Shown: positions 8,721 to 17,537 of the stretch, piece after piece
Numbering within the stretch: position 1 is the first letter of the stretch
Layout: every line of letters begins with the position of its first letter
NCBI GenBank assembly: GCA_027490155.1
Contig: JAIXYP010000045.1
Span: 62,001 to 126,000, forward strand
Source: Cytophagaceae bacterium
Lineage (GTDB): Bacteria > Bacteroidota > Bacteroidia > Cytophagales > Flexibacteraceae
Direction of reading: 5' to 3'
Length of the DNA stretch: 64,000 nucleotides
Position numbers and translations under genes: made by a program
Notes under the pieces: generated by a model
Told to the model about the DNA's origin: nothing
Seen by the model: only the letters and a program-made list of their open reading frames with translations
The model's database searches: none

Positions 8721-9356
8721 ATGCTAACTGTCCATACGTTTACGTTCAATCCGTTTCAGGAAAACACCTATGTCTTGACCGATTCAGAGACCAAAGAGGC
8801 CCTGATCATTGACCCAGGTTGTTTCACCGTAGCAGAGCGCCGCACCCTCGATACTTTTTTGGCGGACTACAAGCCAGTGGCGATTTTAAATACCCATGGG
8901 CATCTGGACCACGTTTTTGGTGTCAACCACCTAGTGGCTAAATATCAGATTCCGTTTTACCTCCATCCGCTAGAAGACCCAATTTTGCGGAATGTGCCAG
9001 CCGTAGCCGAACGTTATGGTATGGGATTGGTCCCCAGCATCGATCAATATAGCCCACTAGCTACTGGCCCGTTTGCTTTTGCAGGGCATGAGCTCCAGAT
9101 ATGGCATACACCAGGGCACGCCCCTGGCCATGTCGTGATTTATGCACATAACCTGAAGACCGTCATAGCCGGTGATGTGCTGTTCCGCGAAAGTATCGGG
9201 CGTACAGACTTCCCCTATTGTTCTTTTGATGACCTGCAACATAGCATCCGCCAAGTGCTCTATGCCTTGCCAGATGACACCATCGTGCTAAGTGGACATG
9301 GGCCTCAGACAACGATTGGGCACGAAAAGTGGCATAATCCATACGTCCCTGCATAG
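8721..9356 (+). CDS. MBL-fold metallo-hydrolase (glyoxalase II-like)
   Basis: A 211-residue metallo-beta-lactamase-fold hydrolase. The metal site is complete: NTHGHLDH (the HxHxDH motif) near residues 66-73, HTPGHAPGHV for the next ligand, AGDVLF for the bridging Asp and a late SGHGPQT histidine. The start MLTVHTFTFNPFQENTY is characteristic of the small glyoxalase II-like (YcbL-type) subgroup, which hydrolyses thioesters such as S-lactoylglutathione; the true substrate here is unknown. Residues encoded between 8691 and 8721 do not match the family, so ATG 8721 is chosen. Cytoplasmic. Confidence 0.9.
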   Translation: MLTVHTFTFNPFQENTYVLTDSETKEALIIDPGCFTVAERRTLDTFLADYKPVAILNTHGHLDHVFGVNHLVAKYQIPFYLHPLEDPILRNVPAVAERYGMGLVPSIDQYSPLATGPFAFAGHELQIWHTPGHAPGHVVIYAHNLKTVIAGDVLFRESIGRTDFPYCSFDDLQHSIRQVLYALPDDTIVLSGHGPQTTIGHEKWHNPYVPA

Positions 9357-9373
9357 GTGCAAGACGTATGGAT
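9337..9373 (+). terminator. Hairpin at the end of the metallo-hydrolase gene
   Basis: ATCCATACGTC (9337-9347) pairs perfectly with GACGTATGGAT (9363-9373). The stop codon lies in the loop and there is no T-run, so it may act as a transcript-end stabiliser or weak bidirectional terminator between two converging genes. Confidence 0.45.
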
Positions 9374-9394
9374 CACAATCCGCATCCTAGTCAA

Positions 9395-10633
9395 TTACAG
9401 GCCGAAGCCGATGGCAGCACCTAGGACGAAGTTGTTGATGCTGTGGATTGATTCGTAATTTTTGGGACTGCTTCCTATTATGTTGTCAGTCCGGCGATAA
9501 TAGATGTTAACCACCTGATTTTCGTATCCGACCTTACCAAGCAGATAAACCCTGTTGGTGATGTAGGACTTGATTCTGACATTAAGGCTGTATGCGAAAC
9601 TATTGAAGTAGTTGTCTTGACGTGCCACTTCATACCTTTCGATGTAATGTGTTGTTGGTCCAACTGGTCTACCAGTTGGTATTTGGTCTACATACGTTAG
9701 CTCAAACTCTGGCACGCGGACCGAGCCAAGGCCGAAGCCTGCATGGAACATAATGTCGGATTTGCGGGTCACGTTCAGGAAGTAAACCGGACCTCCAGAG
9801 ATGAAGGTACTGTTGTTTCCACTAGAGAAAGATACGTTATTCAGCCTGCCAGATATGGGTATTCCATTGTTGCCGTCGGGCAATGGGAGAGGACTTCGGT
9901 AGTCCGAATTGGCCAAATTATCGGGGTTGACACCGTTGGTGGTGGTTACGAAATTAGCAGTTGCTCCCCAGTTTTTGCTGAATCTGGTGATGATCCCAAA
10001 CTCAAAAAATCCACCTAAACCAGCGAATAATGAGCCCCCATCTTTGTAAAAGTTGCCGCTCCTGCTGCCTCCAAAATTGCCTAGTGGGTGGCCGTCGCCG
10101 CCAGCAGCTGTGGTGCCTCCGCCAATGGTATAGATCACTTCTTTGAACAGTGGCTCGCGATCCTCAGGGATCATGACTAGCTCCTTGGTATAATAATGCC
10201 TGTATGACCGGGCGCTGTCAGCTTTCGTCTTTGGGGATTCTAGTTTTGATTGTGTGACCACCTTGGTTTTAGTTTCCGCCTTAGGGGTGTTTGGGGTGGC
10301 TGGCGTCACCTCATTAGTTGGCGTAATGTTTGGGCTGGCTACAGGAGGCTCTGCTTTAACAAATGGCTTTTTGTTGTAGAATGTAGTGTCCGGGTCGCCA
10401 TTAATCTTGATCCAATCCAGCTGGTTTAGTTTTAGCCTATAGATAGGCCCAGACAGATTGGTGTAAGTATGATAGATTACTTCGTCTGAGGAGATTTCAT
10501 TAACTTTAACTTCCAGAACTGGTCCGTTGGTTTTCTTTAATTTGTCCTGAGCAAGTGACGAAAAACCGGAACCGGTTAGGATAGCCACTATGATGATCAA
10601 TCTGGAATATGCCTTCAGTTGTGCGTAGTTCAT
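9395..10633 (-). CDS. Predicted outer-membrane beta-barrel protein B1
   Basis: 412 residues from ATG 10633, with a signal peptide (IIIVAILTGSGFSSLAQ). An N-terminal small domain (QDKLKKTNGPVLEVKV, EVIYHTYTNLSGPIYRL, DWIKINGDPDT) is a type often found in Bacteroidota surface proteins. A Pro/Thr/Lys-rich linker (about residues 110-145) and a Gly/aromatic-rich beta-strand body follow, ending in a barrel-like strand GAAIGFGL. It is a clear paralogue of the protein at 12070-13275 (shared LVMIPEDREP/LVMLPTDKQP, RFSKNWG/RFSKRWG, and NSDYRSPLPLP/NSDYTSPLALP). It lies 46 bases behind the A1 gene and is likely co-transcribed. Function unknown. Confidence 0.75.
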   Translation of the reverse strand: MNYAQLKAYSRLIIIVAILTGSGFSSLAQDKLKKTNGPVLEVKVNEISSDEVIYHTYTNLSGPIYRLKLNQLDWIKINGDPDTTFYNKKPFVKAEPPVASPNITPTNEVTPATPNTPKAETKTKVVTQSKLESPKTKADSARSYRHYYTKELVMIPEDREPLFKEVIYTIGGGTTAAGGDGHPLGNFGGSRSGNFYKDGGSLFAGLGGFFEFGIITRFSKNWGATANFVTTTNGVNPDNLANSDYRSPLPLPDGNNGIPISGRLNNVSFSSGNNSTFISGGPVYFLNVTRKSDIMFHAGFGLGSVRVPEFELTYVDQIPTGRPVGPTTHYIERYEVARQDNYFNSFAYSLNVRIKSYITNRVYLLGKVGYENQVVNIYYRRTDNIIGSSPKNYESIHSINNFVLGAAIGFGL

Positions 10634-10679
10634 GATACGGGTGCCAGTGGTTATGGATAGCATTAAGGCAGAGCAAGGA

Positions 10680-11804
10680 TTAGAAATAGAGCCCAAAGCC
10701 AAAGGAAAGATTGATTTGAGAGATACCCTTGTCGATCGTACCGGAGCGCACGACCCGATTGCCTGGGTCATTGATGGTGAGGTTGAACTTTGGGTTTGAA
10801 TAGTAGTATGAAGCCTCGCCTGACAAATACCAGCCATTTTGATTCGGAATCATGAGCTGAAAATTTGCACCTAGTCTGTAACAGGTAGAGTTTGCACCCG
10901 TTGAGGAGATTAGTGATCGTCCAGAACTGTTGCCACTTCTGTATGGAGAGTTGTTGCGCTCTAATGACATGTAATGATGTACATAGCCAACGGTGGCAAA
11001 AACGTTGATATTCATCAGGCGGTGTTCGAACACCCGATAGGCAGGCCCAGCTGATGCGTGGGCAATAAAAATTCTACCTTCGTAAGTTGATTGTGGATAC
11101 CCAAACGGATCAGTTGAACTTGGTGTGATATTAGGAGAAAATGTCGGACCACTAAGGCCACCAGTCACCAGGAGTTGCCAACGTTTATGGACTTTGGTCC
11201 TGAGGTTTAATATGCCAGTATAGGCATTGGCAAGGCTAAGATCAGAGGATGTGAGTAGATCCTCATTGAGCTCACTGTTGGTCCAGAATGGCAAAGAGGC
11301 ACCAATGGAAATGTCCATTGAGTTTTCCAGCCGCCGCCAGCCATCGTACTCTTCTGAAGCCAGTGGAGTATAGATTGCATTGTAGGCCATGTGTTTGCTC
11401 GTGAGGGGTGCCTCGGCTGGGAGGTAGTTTGTACTACCGTTATTAAGGGCACCACTTCCTATCCGGTTGCTAGATCCGTAATACCCACTTGCTGAATAGA
11501 GGTTGGCGTAAGACGAAATCGCTTGGTACATATCTGGCGGAAGAACCCTACGAGCTGTAGGGCCTCGCAAGCCTCGGATGTTATTGAAATTGGCCCAGTA
11601 TAAGCCTTGGCCATATTGGGGTGCCTTCTCGATCTGGATGCTGTTTGAAGAAAGTGAAACAACGTTGCAGAGCCAGACGACCCCGTTTTCAAAAACAATG
11701 GTGTCCTGAAAGGATCCGGTTGTTTGTGCCTGGGTCCTGACTGAGGCAAGCAAGCCCCCAATAATCAGGATAATACCGATAAGGATTTTGTGTAAAAGTG
11801 TCAT
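10680..11804 (-). CDS. Predicted outer-membrane beta-barrel protein A1
   Basis: 374 residues with a signal peptide ending near RTQAQ. The N-terminal region (DTIVFENGVVWLCNVVSL, then NNIRGLRGPTARRVLPPD) is shared with the protein at 13328-14437 (DTIYYADGRVWKCQVLAY, NDLRGLRGPRAYKRLP), so the two are paralogues. The rest is made of alternating Gly/aromatic-rich strands (WYLSGEASYYYSNPKF) ending INLSFGFGLYF, as expected for an outer-membrane barrel. It is the first gene of the A1-B1 cassette. I recognise no named family. Confidence 0.75.
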   Translation of the reverse strand: MTLLHKILIGIILIIGGLLASVRTQAQTTGSFQDTIVFENGVVWLCNVVSLSSNSIQIEKAPQYGQGLYWANFNNIRGLRGPTARRVLPPDMYQAISSYANLYSASGYYGSSNRIGSGALNNGSTNYLPAEAPLTSKHMAYNAIYTPLASEEYDGWRRLENSMDISIGASLPFWTNSELNEDLLTSSDLSLANAYTGILNLRTKVHKRWQLLVTGGLSGPTFSPNITPSSTDPFGYPQSTYEGRIFIAHASAGPAYRVFEHRLMNINVFATVGYVHHYMSLERNNSPYRSGNSSGRSLISSTGANSTCYRLGANFQLMIPNQNGWYLSGEASYYYSNPKFNLTINDPGNRVVRSGTIDKGISQINLSFGFGLYF

Positions 11805-12069
11805 AGAGGATGGATGACGACTGGAGGTATAAATTATGGTATCTTGACTAGAGGGTAGCTAATTCAAGTCAGTTTGGCTCTGGTGCTAGGAATGGAACCA
11901 AGCAAACCAAGCGACTTGATCTAAGTGAATCTGATGCCAAAGTAGGGAATAAATCTGTCTATACGGCGATTAGTGCAAAAAGTTTTGGAGCTGCAATATT
12001 GACACTAACTAATCGTTACTGAGTTCTCATTTCCTTTAGCCAAGGGGCTGGTATATTGGCTAATAGGGG
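11805..12069 (-). other. Spacer between the two barrel cassettes
   Basis: 265 bases separate the B2 stop from the A1 start. This is much more than the 46-52 bases within each cassette, so A1-B1 probably has its own promoter here, though I find no exact TAnnTTTG close to the A1 start. Confidence 0.4.
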
Positions 12070-13275
12070 TTAAAGCCCTAAGCCAATGGCAGCGCCAAAA
12101 ACCAAGTTATTATAGTTATGATAGGCAGAGTAGTTCGTTGTTCTGCCACCACCAAAGACATTATCAGTACGTTGAAACGTGACATTGGTGACCTGGCCAT
12201 CATAACCGATTTTGCCAATGACATAAACCCCAGACCTGATATAGGTTTTGACTCTAACACCTAGGCTATATGCCACACCTAGGATGTTGCTATTGATGGG
12301 CTGGTAGACCTCGGTGTAGGGTCGTGCTGGCGTTAAAGTCTGCGCATTGCCACTAATTTTATCCTGATAGGCGAGTTTGAAGTTAGGCATAAATATAGAT
12401 CCTAATCCTAGCCCCGAATGTACGATAAGATCGGTTCGCCTACTGAGAGTTTGATAAAACGTTGGCCCACCTGTAACAAACATATTCATGAAGTTATTGG
12501 AGACTTCGACAGCAGTTAAACTCTTATTTAGTGGTCCACCAGCCGAGTTAGGTGGTAGTGCCAAAGGTGAGGTATAGTCTGAGTTCATCAAGTTTTGCCC
12601 ATCGAAACCATTGGTTGCATAGACATAGTTAATAAATCCGCCCCATCGTTTGCTAAAGCGTGCCAAGGCACCGAGCTCGAAGTAGCCACCTTGAGTTGCA
12701 AATAGGGCACCGCCTCTCTGGTAAAAGTTGGCATTTTTACCAATGCCAAAATCTCCAAATGGATGTCCATTATCTTGTGCCCAGTTGGCGCCACCGCCTA
12801 CTGTGATGATAAGCTCTTTTAGCTTGGGTTGTTTGTCAGTAGGTAACATCACCAAGTCATTGGTGAAAATGTTACGGTAGGCCAAGGCAGAGTCCCCTGC
12901 TGTTTTGGCAATGGGTATTTGTTTGGGTTGCCCTTGCTCGGTTGTGTCAACCTCATAGAGTTTGTCATCTGGGATTACTTGGTCGTCGGCCAGTTTCACT
13001 GGGAATAGGACCCTGACTTTGTCATGTGCGTAGCGAATGGTGTCTGGCTCCCCATCCACCTTGATCCAGTCAACAAGCTTAAGCCTTAGTTTGTAGACAG
13101 GACCAGTAGGATTAATATAGGTTTGATATGTAACCTCTTCAGGCTCTATCTTCAGTATCTTGACCTTGATCAAGTTGCCGTCTGATTTTTTGATTTGGTC
13201 TTGGGCAAGCACCTCTAGGCTCATCGCCAACAGACATACCACAAGTGTCCAGAAGGAGCGTTTGATATTGTTCAT
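12070..13275 (-). CDS. Predicted outer-membrane beta-barrel protein B2
   Basis: 401 residues, signal peptide cut near SLEVLAQ. Same plan as B1 (9395-10633): N-terminal domain QDQIKKSDGNLIKVKI with DWIKVDGEPDT, a linker, then LVMLPTDKQPKLKELI and a long beta-strand body ending FGAAIGLGL. Many short blocks are identical to B1 while the linkers differ, consistent with an old tandem duplication. It lies 52 bases behind A2. Probably an outer-membrane protein of unknown role. Confidence 0.75.
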   Translation of the reverse strand: MNNIKRSFWTLVVCLLAMSLEVLAQDQIKKSDGNLIKVKILKIEPEEVTYQTYINPTGPVYKLRLKLVDWIKVDGEPDTIRYAHDKVRVLFPVKLADDQVIPDDKLYEVDTTEQGQPKQIPIAKTAGDSALAYRNIFTNDLVMLPTDKQPKLKELIITVGGGANWAQDNGHPFGDFGIGKNANFYQRGGALFATQGGYFELGALARFSKRWGGFINYVYATNGFDGQNLMNSDYTSPLALPPNSAGGPLNKSLTAVEVSNNFMNMFVTGGPTFYQTLSRRTDLIVHSGLGLGSIFMPNFKLAYQDKISGNAQTLTPARPYTEVYQPINSNILGVAYSLGVRVKTYIRSGVYVIGKIGYDGQVTNVTFQRTDNVFGGGRTTNYSAYHNYNNLVFGAAIGLGL

Positions 13276-13327
13276 TTCAGAATGTACTTTGATAGTTAGT
13301 TATGGGTATTATGCCATCAAATAGATA

Positions 13328-14437
13328 TTAGAACAGAAAGCCAACACCAATCGAACCGTTTAGGATGGACATGTATTTGGTAAATCTCTCGTTGCGTTCG
13401 TTAACGTTGCCAGGGTCTCGGAGGGTGACAGCAAACTCAGGTGCGGCATTGTAAATATTAGCGTTAGCCGCAAAATACCATCCCTTAGATTGCGGGATCA
13501 TGATCTGTAGATTGGCACCAAGGGTGTAGCATGGGGCATTAGCACCAGCCCTAGAGACGACATCCTTTACTGAACTTCTTGGGTCAGATCCTCTCCTCTC
13601 GATCCGGAATACATTGTGGACAAAGCCTAACGTGCCGTAAAGGTTCAGTATGGTGCCAGGGCGATTAATGGCACGGTATGATGGTCCTACTGAGGCATAG
13701 GTCATAAACATCGCACCCGAGTACAGTCTATTTTGGCTATAGAATAAGTTTGACTGAATGTTGGTCGCAAATTGGTGCTCGACCAATCCACCCATGACTA
13801 ATACCTGCCAATGGTCGCTGATGCTACTCCGGTACTGAAGTTGCACCGCTATGGTTGGGTTTGTTTCGAAGTCACTCGTTTCTAAAAAGTCTTTCTTTTG
13901 TGCTTGGCCTAGCCCAAGTGGTATGGAGATCCCTCCTAAAAAGTCGATGCTATTTTCTCGTTTTTGCCAGGCCTTTAGCTCGACGTTGGCCTCAGCGGTA
14001 TAGTTAGCACGGTAGGGGAAGTACCTGTTTGAGATCGGGGCCTTGATGGGCATATAGTTAACCGTGTCTGACTTCGAGAATCTAAACTTACGAGCGCCAG
14101 GTTTTGTGATTGGTCGGTTGCCGAGTTCATAACTGTTGATGGCTTCGTATATGCCTATGGGTAAGCGCTTATAGGCCCTGGGTCCGCGTAGTCCCCGCAG
14201 GTCATTTAGGTTGGCATCAAATCGTCCACCACCATGTTCGGGCGATCTATTGATGGTTACGATATTGGTTTTATATGCAAGCACCTGGCATTTCCAGACC
14301 CTGCCATCAGCATAATAGATCGTGTCCTTGTAGTCCTCAAGGTCTTGGCCAGAAGCTGTTGACACCATACCTACCAGCATCATGAACATGAGGACAAAAC
14401 CAACGGATTTTGGTTGGCCTAATCGTGGGATAAACAT
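13328..14437 (-). CDS. Predicted outer-membrane beta-barrel protein A2
   Basis: 369 residues from ATG 14437, which places a good signal peptide (VGFVLMFMMLVGMVSTASGQ) at the N-terminus; a longer start at 14518 would add an unrelated hydrophobic stretch. Paralogue of A1 through the RGLRGP region and the barrel body (WYFAANANIYNAAPEF versus WYLSGEASYYYSNPKF). It ends SILNGSIGVGFLF. First gene of the A2-B2 cassette. Confidence 0.75.
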   Translation of the reverse strand: MFIPRLGQPKSVGFVLMFMMLVGMVSTASGQDLEDYKDTIYYADGRVWKCQVLAYKTNIVTINRSPEHGGGRFDANLNDLRGLRGPRAYKRLPIGIYEAINSYELGNRPITKPGARKFRFSKSDTVNYMPIKAPISNRYFPYRANYTAEANVELKAWQKRENSIDFLGGISIPLGLGQAQKKDFLETSDFETNPTIAVQLQYRSSISDHWQVLVMGGLVEHQFATNIQSNLFYSQNRLYSGAMFMTYASVGPSYRAINRPGTILNLYGTLGFVHNVFRIERRGSDPRSSVKDVVSRAGANAPCYTLGANLQIMIPQSKGWYFAANANIYNAAPEFAVTLRDPGNVNERNERFTKYMSILNGSIGVGFLF

Positions 14438-14709
14438 AGATTTTGTGGGGCTGGTTCGGGATGTGAAGGCTAGTAGTACTATGCTATACAGGCAAAGGAT
14501 AGGCGTAATAGCTGACACCTAGAGCAAACAGATGCCAATATATGGCAGTTAAGGGGGTATGCAAAACCATTAGATATGATTTGTAATATATCGGGGTAAT
14601 GGTCTCTGTTTTGGTGCTTAGCCTTCTGGGTCAGGCTGCATGTGCAACCAGTTTGTATTGTATGTGATCTTATCCAGATTCCTCACCTGACCTATCCCTA
14701 GCAATAGCA

Positions 14710-14737
14710 TTGCGGATGCCTCTCATTCTTATCTTTG
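14710..14737 (+). promoter_or_regulatory. Promoter of the sigma-like gene
   Basis: TTG at 14710-14712, a 17-base spacer and TATCTTTG at 14730-14737: a near-perfect Bacteroidota promoter. The ATG follows six bases later at 14744, so the transcript should be leaderless or nearly so. Confidence 0.65.
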
Positions 14738-14743
14738 TGACCG

Positions 14744-15217
14744 ATGCGTAATCTCAAGTCCAAACCGTCCCGCTCAGGCACCAAGTCCAAAACTAACCAG
14801 GCCATCAAACCATTGCCTGCCATGTCGGCCTTTGGTGGCATCTCGACGTTGGACAAGGATGCCCTGCCAGCTCAGTCGGCCTATTTGCCATTGGGTGACT
14901 ACCTAGAAAAGCTGGATGTGCCTGAGCCTATGTCCGATGAGGACCTTTGGGCACTGATCAAGAAGGGGTCTGCCGACCAGAAGACAATGCCGATCATGGC
15001 CAAGTACTTCCAGCGAGATATGATCGCTATGGTCTATGAGCTTCAGTCTGACACCTTGCCACTGACAAGGTTGTACGGGCTTGCAACGGTTGGCTTGGTC
15101 CAGGCTTCGATGTTTGCGAAGGACCTTGAAGAATTCCGTGCCTTTTTTCTTGATTTTGGCCGCAAAACAATCAATATGTACATAGATGCACGCCGAAACG
15201 AAGGCCTAAGCACCTAA
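14744..15217 (+). CDS. Small protein resembling sigma-70 regions 1.2-2, upstream of rpoD
   Basis: 157 residues. The first 45 are basic and low-complexity (KSKPSRSGTKSKTNQ). From there it can be aligned almost without gaps to the RpoD encoded just downstream: LGDYLEKL with [25 protein letters not shown] with [32 protein letters not shown] with [24 protein letters not shown] with RGFKFIS. It stops where region 2 ends, so there is no region 3 or 4. The region 2.3-2.4 tryptophans needed for promoter opening (VWWIRQ) are absent (DFGRKTIN). I infer a diverged sigma-domain protein that might contact RNA polymerase. This is my own alignment by eye and the function is unproven. Confidence 0.7.
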   Translation: MRNLKSKPSRSGTKSKTNQAIKPLPAMSAFGGISTLDKDALPAQSAYLPLGDYLEKLDVPEPMSDEDLWALIKKGSADQKTMPIMAKYFQRDMIAMVYELQSDTLPLTRLYGLATVGLVQASMFAKDLEEFRAFFLDFGRKTINMYIDARRNEGLST

Positions 15218-15438
15218 GTGCCAAATGTTGATCTCGAAACTTGAGTATTTAGGCAGGTTTAGGGGCTATCAAATACAGGTATCTACCTGACAGCCTGTCT
15301 TTTCTGGAACGCAAGTTGCAATAAGCCAATCTGTCTGCAAAGGCACAATCAGCAGTCGAAACACAATCAGTACGGAACTGAAAAGCACCATGAGCCATCT
15401 TTAGGTAGTACATTTTGTCATTATGTCCGACATCGTGC

Positions 15439-15469
15439 TTGACAATGGCAGTATTATCTGCTAACTTTG
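15439..15469 (+). promoter_or_regulatory. rpoD promoter
   Basis: TTGAC at 15439-15443, then TAACTTTG at 15462-15469 with 20 bases between TTG and TA. The leader to the rpoD ATG at 15558 is about 80-85 nt. Confidence 0.6.
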
Positions 15470-15557
15470 CAGTTTTGCAAAAGCGCCCACCTATTTGCCG
15501 CACTATGCTGTGCTGGCTGACATCTGGGCAATCCCCCCGCGAAAGCCTCCCTGGCCA

Positions 15558-16421
15558 ATGAGACAGCTAAAGATCAGCAAACAGATTACCAACCGTGAAA
15601 GTCAGTCGCTAGACAAGTACTTGCAAGAGATCGGGAAGGTGGACTTGCTAACACCAGAAGAGGAAGTTGACCTAGCTAAACGCATTAGGGAAGGGGACCA
15701 ACTGGCCCTTGAAAAGCTCACGAAAGCCAACCTGCGCTTTGTGGTCTCTGTTGCAAAACAATACCAAAACCAAGGTCTCAGCCTCGGAGACTTGATCAAT
15801 GAGGGTAACCTTGGATTGATCAAGGCTGCACAACGCTTTGACGAAACCCGCGGTTTTAAATTTATCTCTTACGCCGTTTGGTGGATCCGTCAGTCGATCC
15901 TGCAGGCTTTGGCCGAGCAGAGCCGCATTGTACGTCTGCCACTCAACAGGGTAGGGTCGCTTAACAAGATCAGCAAAACGTTTAGCGAGCTAGAGCAACG
16001 CTTCGAGCGTGAGCCAAGCCCAGACGAGCTAGCTGAAGAGCTGGACCTTAACACTGCTGAGGTAGTTGATACACTCAAGATCAGTGGCCGCCATGTTAGT
16101 ATGGATGCGCCGTTTGTTCAGGGCGAAGAGAACTCCTTGCTTGACGTTTTGGAGAACGATAGCGAAGTCACCCCAGATAGCGAGTTGATTAACGACAGCT
16201 TGCGTCGTGAGGTGCAACGCGCCATCGGTACACTGACCCAGCGCGAGTCAGACGTAATCACCCTTTACTTTGGTCTTAATGGCGAACATGCCATGACGCT
16301 CGAAGAAATCGGTGAGAAGTTCAATCTGACCCGTGAGCGTGTCCGCCAGATCAAGGAGAAAGCTATTCGTCGTTTGCGTCATAATAGCCGCAGCAAAGCG
16401 CTGAAGCCATACCTAGGCTAG
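15558..16421 (+). CDS. rpoD: Primary sigma factor RpoD (SigA)
   Basis: 287 residues from ATG 15558, the usual length for the Bacteroidota primary sigma, which lacks the N-terminal 1.1 region of proteobacterial RpoD. An upstream in-frame TTG at 15495 is not needed. Region 1.2 is at residues 15-45, region 2 at about 50-120 ([29 protein letters not shown]), region 3 at about 125-200 ([13 protein letters not shown]) and region 4 at about 215-275 ([18 protein letters not shown], the -35-binding helix). It directs core RNA polymerase to TTG/TAnnTTTG promoters, several of which are visible in this window, including its own. Confidence 0.97.
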   Translation: MRQLKISKQITNRESQSLDKYLQEIGKVDLLTPEEEVDLAKRIREGDQLALEKLTKANLRFVVSVAKQYQNQGLSLGDLINEGNLGLIKAAQRFDETRGFKFISYAVWWIRQSILQALAEQSRIVRLPLNRVGSLNKISKTFSELEQRFEREPSPDELAEELDLNTAEVVDTLKISGRHVSMDAPFVQGEENSLLDVLENDSEVTPDSELINDSLRREVQRAIGTLTQRESDVITLYFGLNGEHAMTLEEIGEKFNLTRERVRQIKEKAIRRLRHNSRSKALKPYLG

Positions 16422-16646
16422 TGCCTAAGTCCTTGGCCTCATAGATCTTGTCTGTTTGTTGCCCGTTCAGCTACATTTTGTAGAATTATCCTCTGAAGGC
16501 AGCCCTGCCATGAGGCCAGAGTTCACCATACCTGCCAATTTCACGATCAAGCCAGAATTGGCCATGATTTGTGCGTCCGAGTGGCTAGGTAGGATCTCAG
16601 CTAAGTTGGGGCGGGTTTGTAGGTTTGGTGTCAGCCTTGGTCGTTG

Positions 16647-17078
16647 TTATAATCGACTTAGCTGAAAGTGCATCCCATCGGGCACACGCCAATGCCCGCC
16701 CCAGTCAAAACCAGCCCTCGCAAAACAGTCCACCAAGGCCAGACTCATTGTTGATTTTTGCCCTAGCTGGTTGGTACTGGCATTGATGTCGATCGCTAGG
16801 CCCCAGCTATGGAGGCTCCAGACCCCAGCATAGCGCCTTTGCCATCGGATGTTGAAGCAGCCATCCCAAGTTTTTATTTCAGACCCTAGCCCTGCTGCTG
16901 CCACATTGTCGAGTGCGCGGCGTAGCGGGCCAGCTAGCAATTGGTGGCAATAAACCCTAGTGGGCAAAGCGGGTATATGGTCCCGTAGTGCTTTGGGGAA
17001 GGTAAAAAGCGTCATGTAATGCGCATTTTGAGTAGTTGGTTTGCCGAACTTGGTTAGGCAGGCTTGACTCGTGATCAT
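16647..17078 (-). CDS. M15 family metallopeptidase (D-Ala-D-Ala carboxypeptidase/endolysin-like)
   Basis: 143 residues, about the size of a single M15 domain. Zinc-site motifs are complete: SLHSWGLAIDIN (H and D ligands, residues about 92-103), AGFDWGGHW, and DGMHFQL with the third histidine near the C-terminus. Such enzymes cut the peptide stems of peptidoglycan. There is no signal peptide, as in many phage-type endolysins, so the gene may be of phage origin, but no other phage genes are nearby. It converges with rpoD, with a 225-base gap between them. Confidence 0.85.
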   Translation of the reverse strand: MITSQACLTKFGKPTTQNAHYMTLFTFPKALRDHIPALPTRVYCHQLLAGPLRRALDNVAAAGLGSEIKTWDGCFNIRWQRRYAGVWSLHSWGLAIDINASTNQLGQKSTMSLALVDCFARAGFDWGGHWRVPDGMHFQLSRL

Positions 17079-17537
17079 GATTGGGGGCGTCTTGAGGGTT
17101 GGGTTAACCGTCTTTGGTATTTATTCTAGCTTTTGCGATCCATGCACCTAGGTCTTTGGCCAAAAGGCCGTCAGGTTTGGTTTACCTATTATAGGTTAAG
17201 TGACTAGGCCATGTCAAGTAATGAATCTCAAATAGGAAATCTTTTGTAGTCTACTAGTGACTCCATTTAGTCCTTTAAAGGGTCTATGCTATCGTTTATG
17301 GTCGTTGGTTTACGGGATATTGGTTGAATAATGCTAGGATCTAATATTCTGATTTTCAGATAATTAGATTGCTGATCGATTTGGCGGTACCTTTATTGCT
17401 ATTAGGTTGGCTTATCAGCAAATGGACCTAGTGTGGGCGTTCATTGCACGATAGAGGCTGGTAGGGTTGATTGCCTTTTACGGGCCAACTTTGCTGGTGA
17501 TTTTGCTGATAATTATCTCCACTTATATCTCCCGAAT
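17079..17537. other. Divergent intergenic region
   Basis: About 460 bases between the starts of the M15 gene and the lipoprotein gene. No convincing gene. CAACTTTG near 17488-17495, about 45 bases before the lipoprotein ATG, is one base off TAnnTTTG and may be its promoter. Confidence 0.4.

Noticed and set aside
15249-15503. 84-codon minus-strand frame before rpoD.
   Set aside because: It covers the rpoD promoter, has poor composition and no homology that I recognise.
16470-16486. A 17-base sequence with a palindromic core (CTACATTTTGTAG) that recurs at 63879-63895.
   Set aside because: One copy lies inside the glycosyltransferase coding end, the other in a gap; no shared context. Probably chance.
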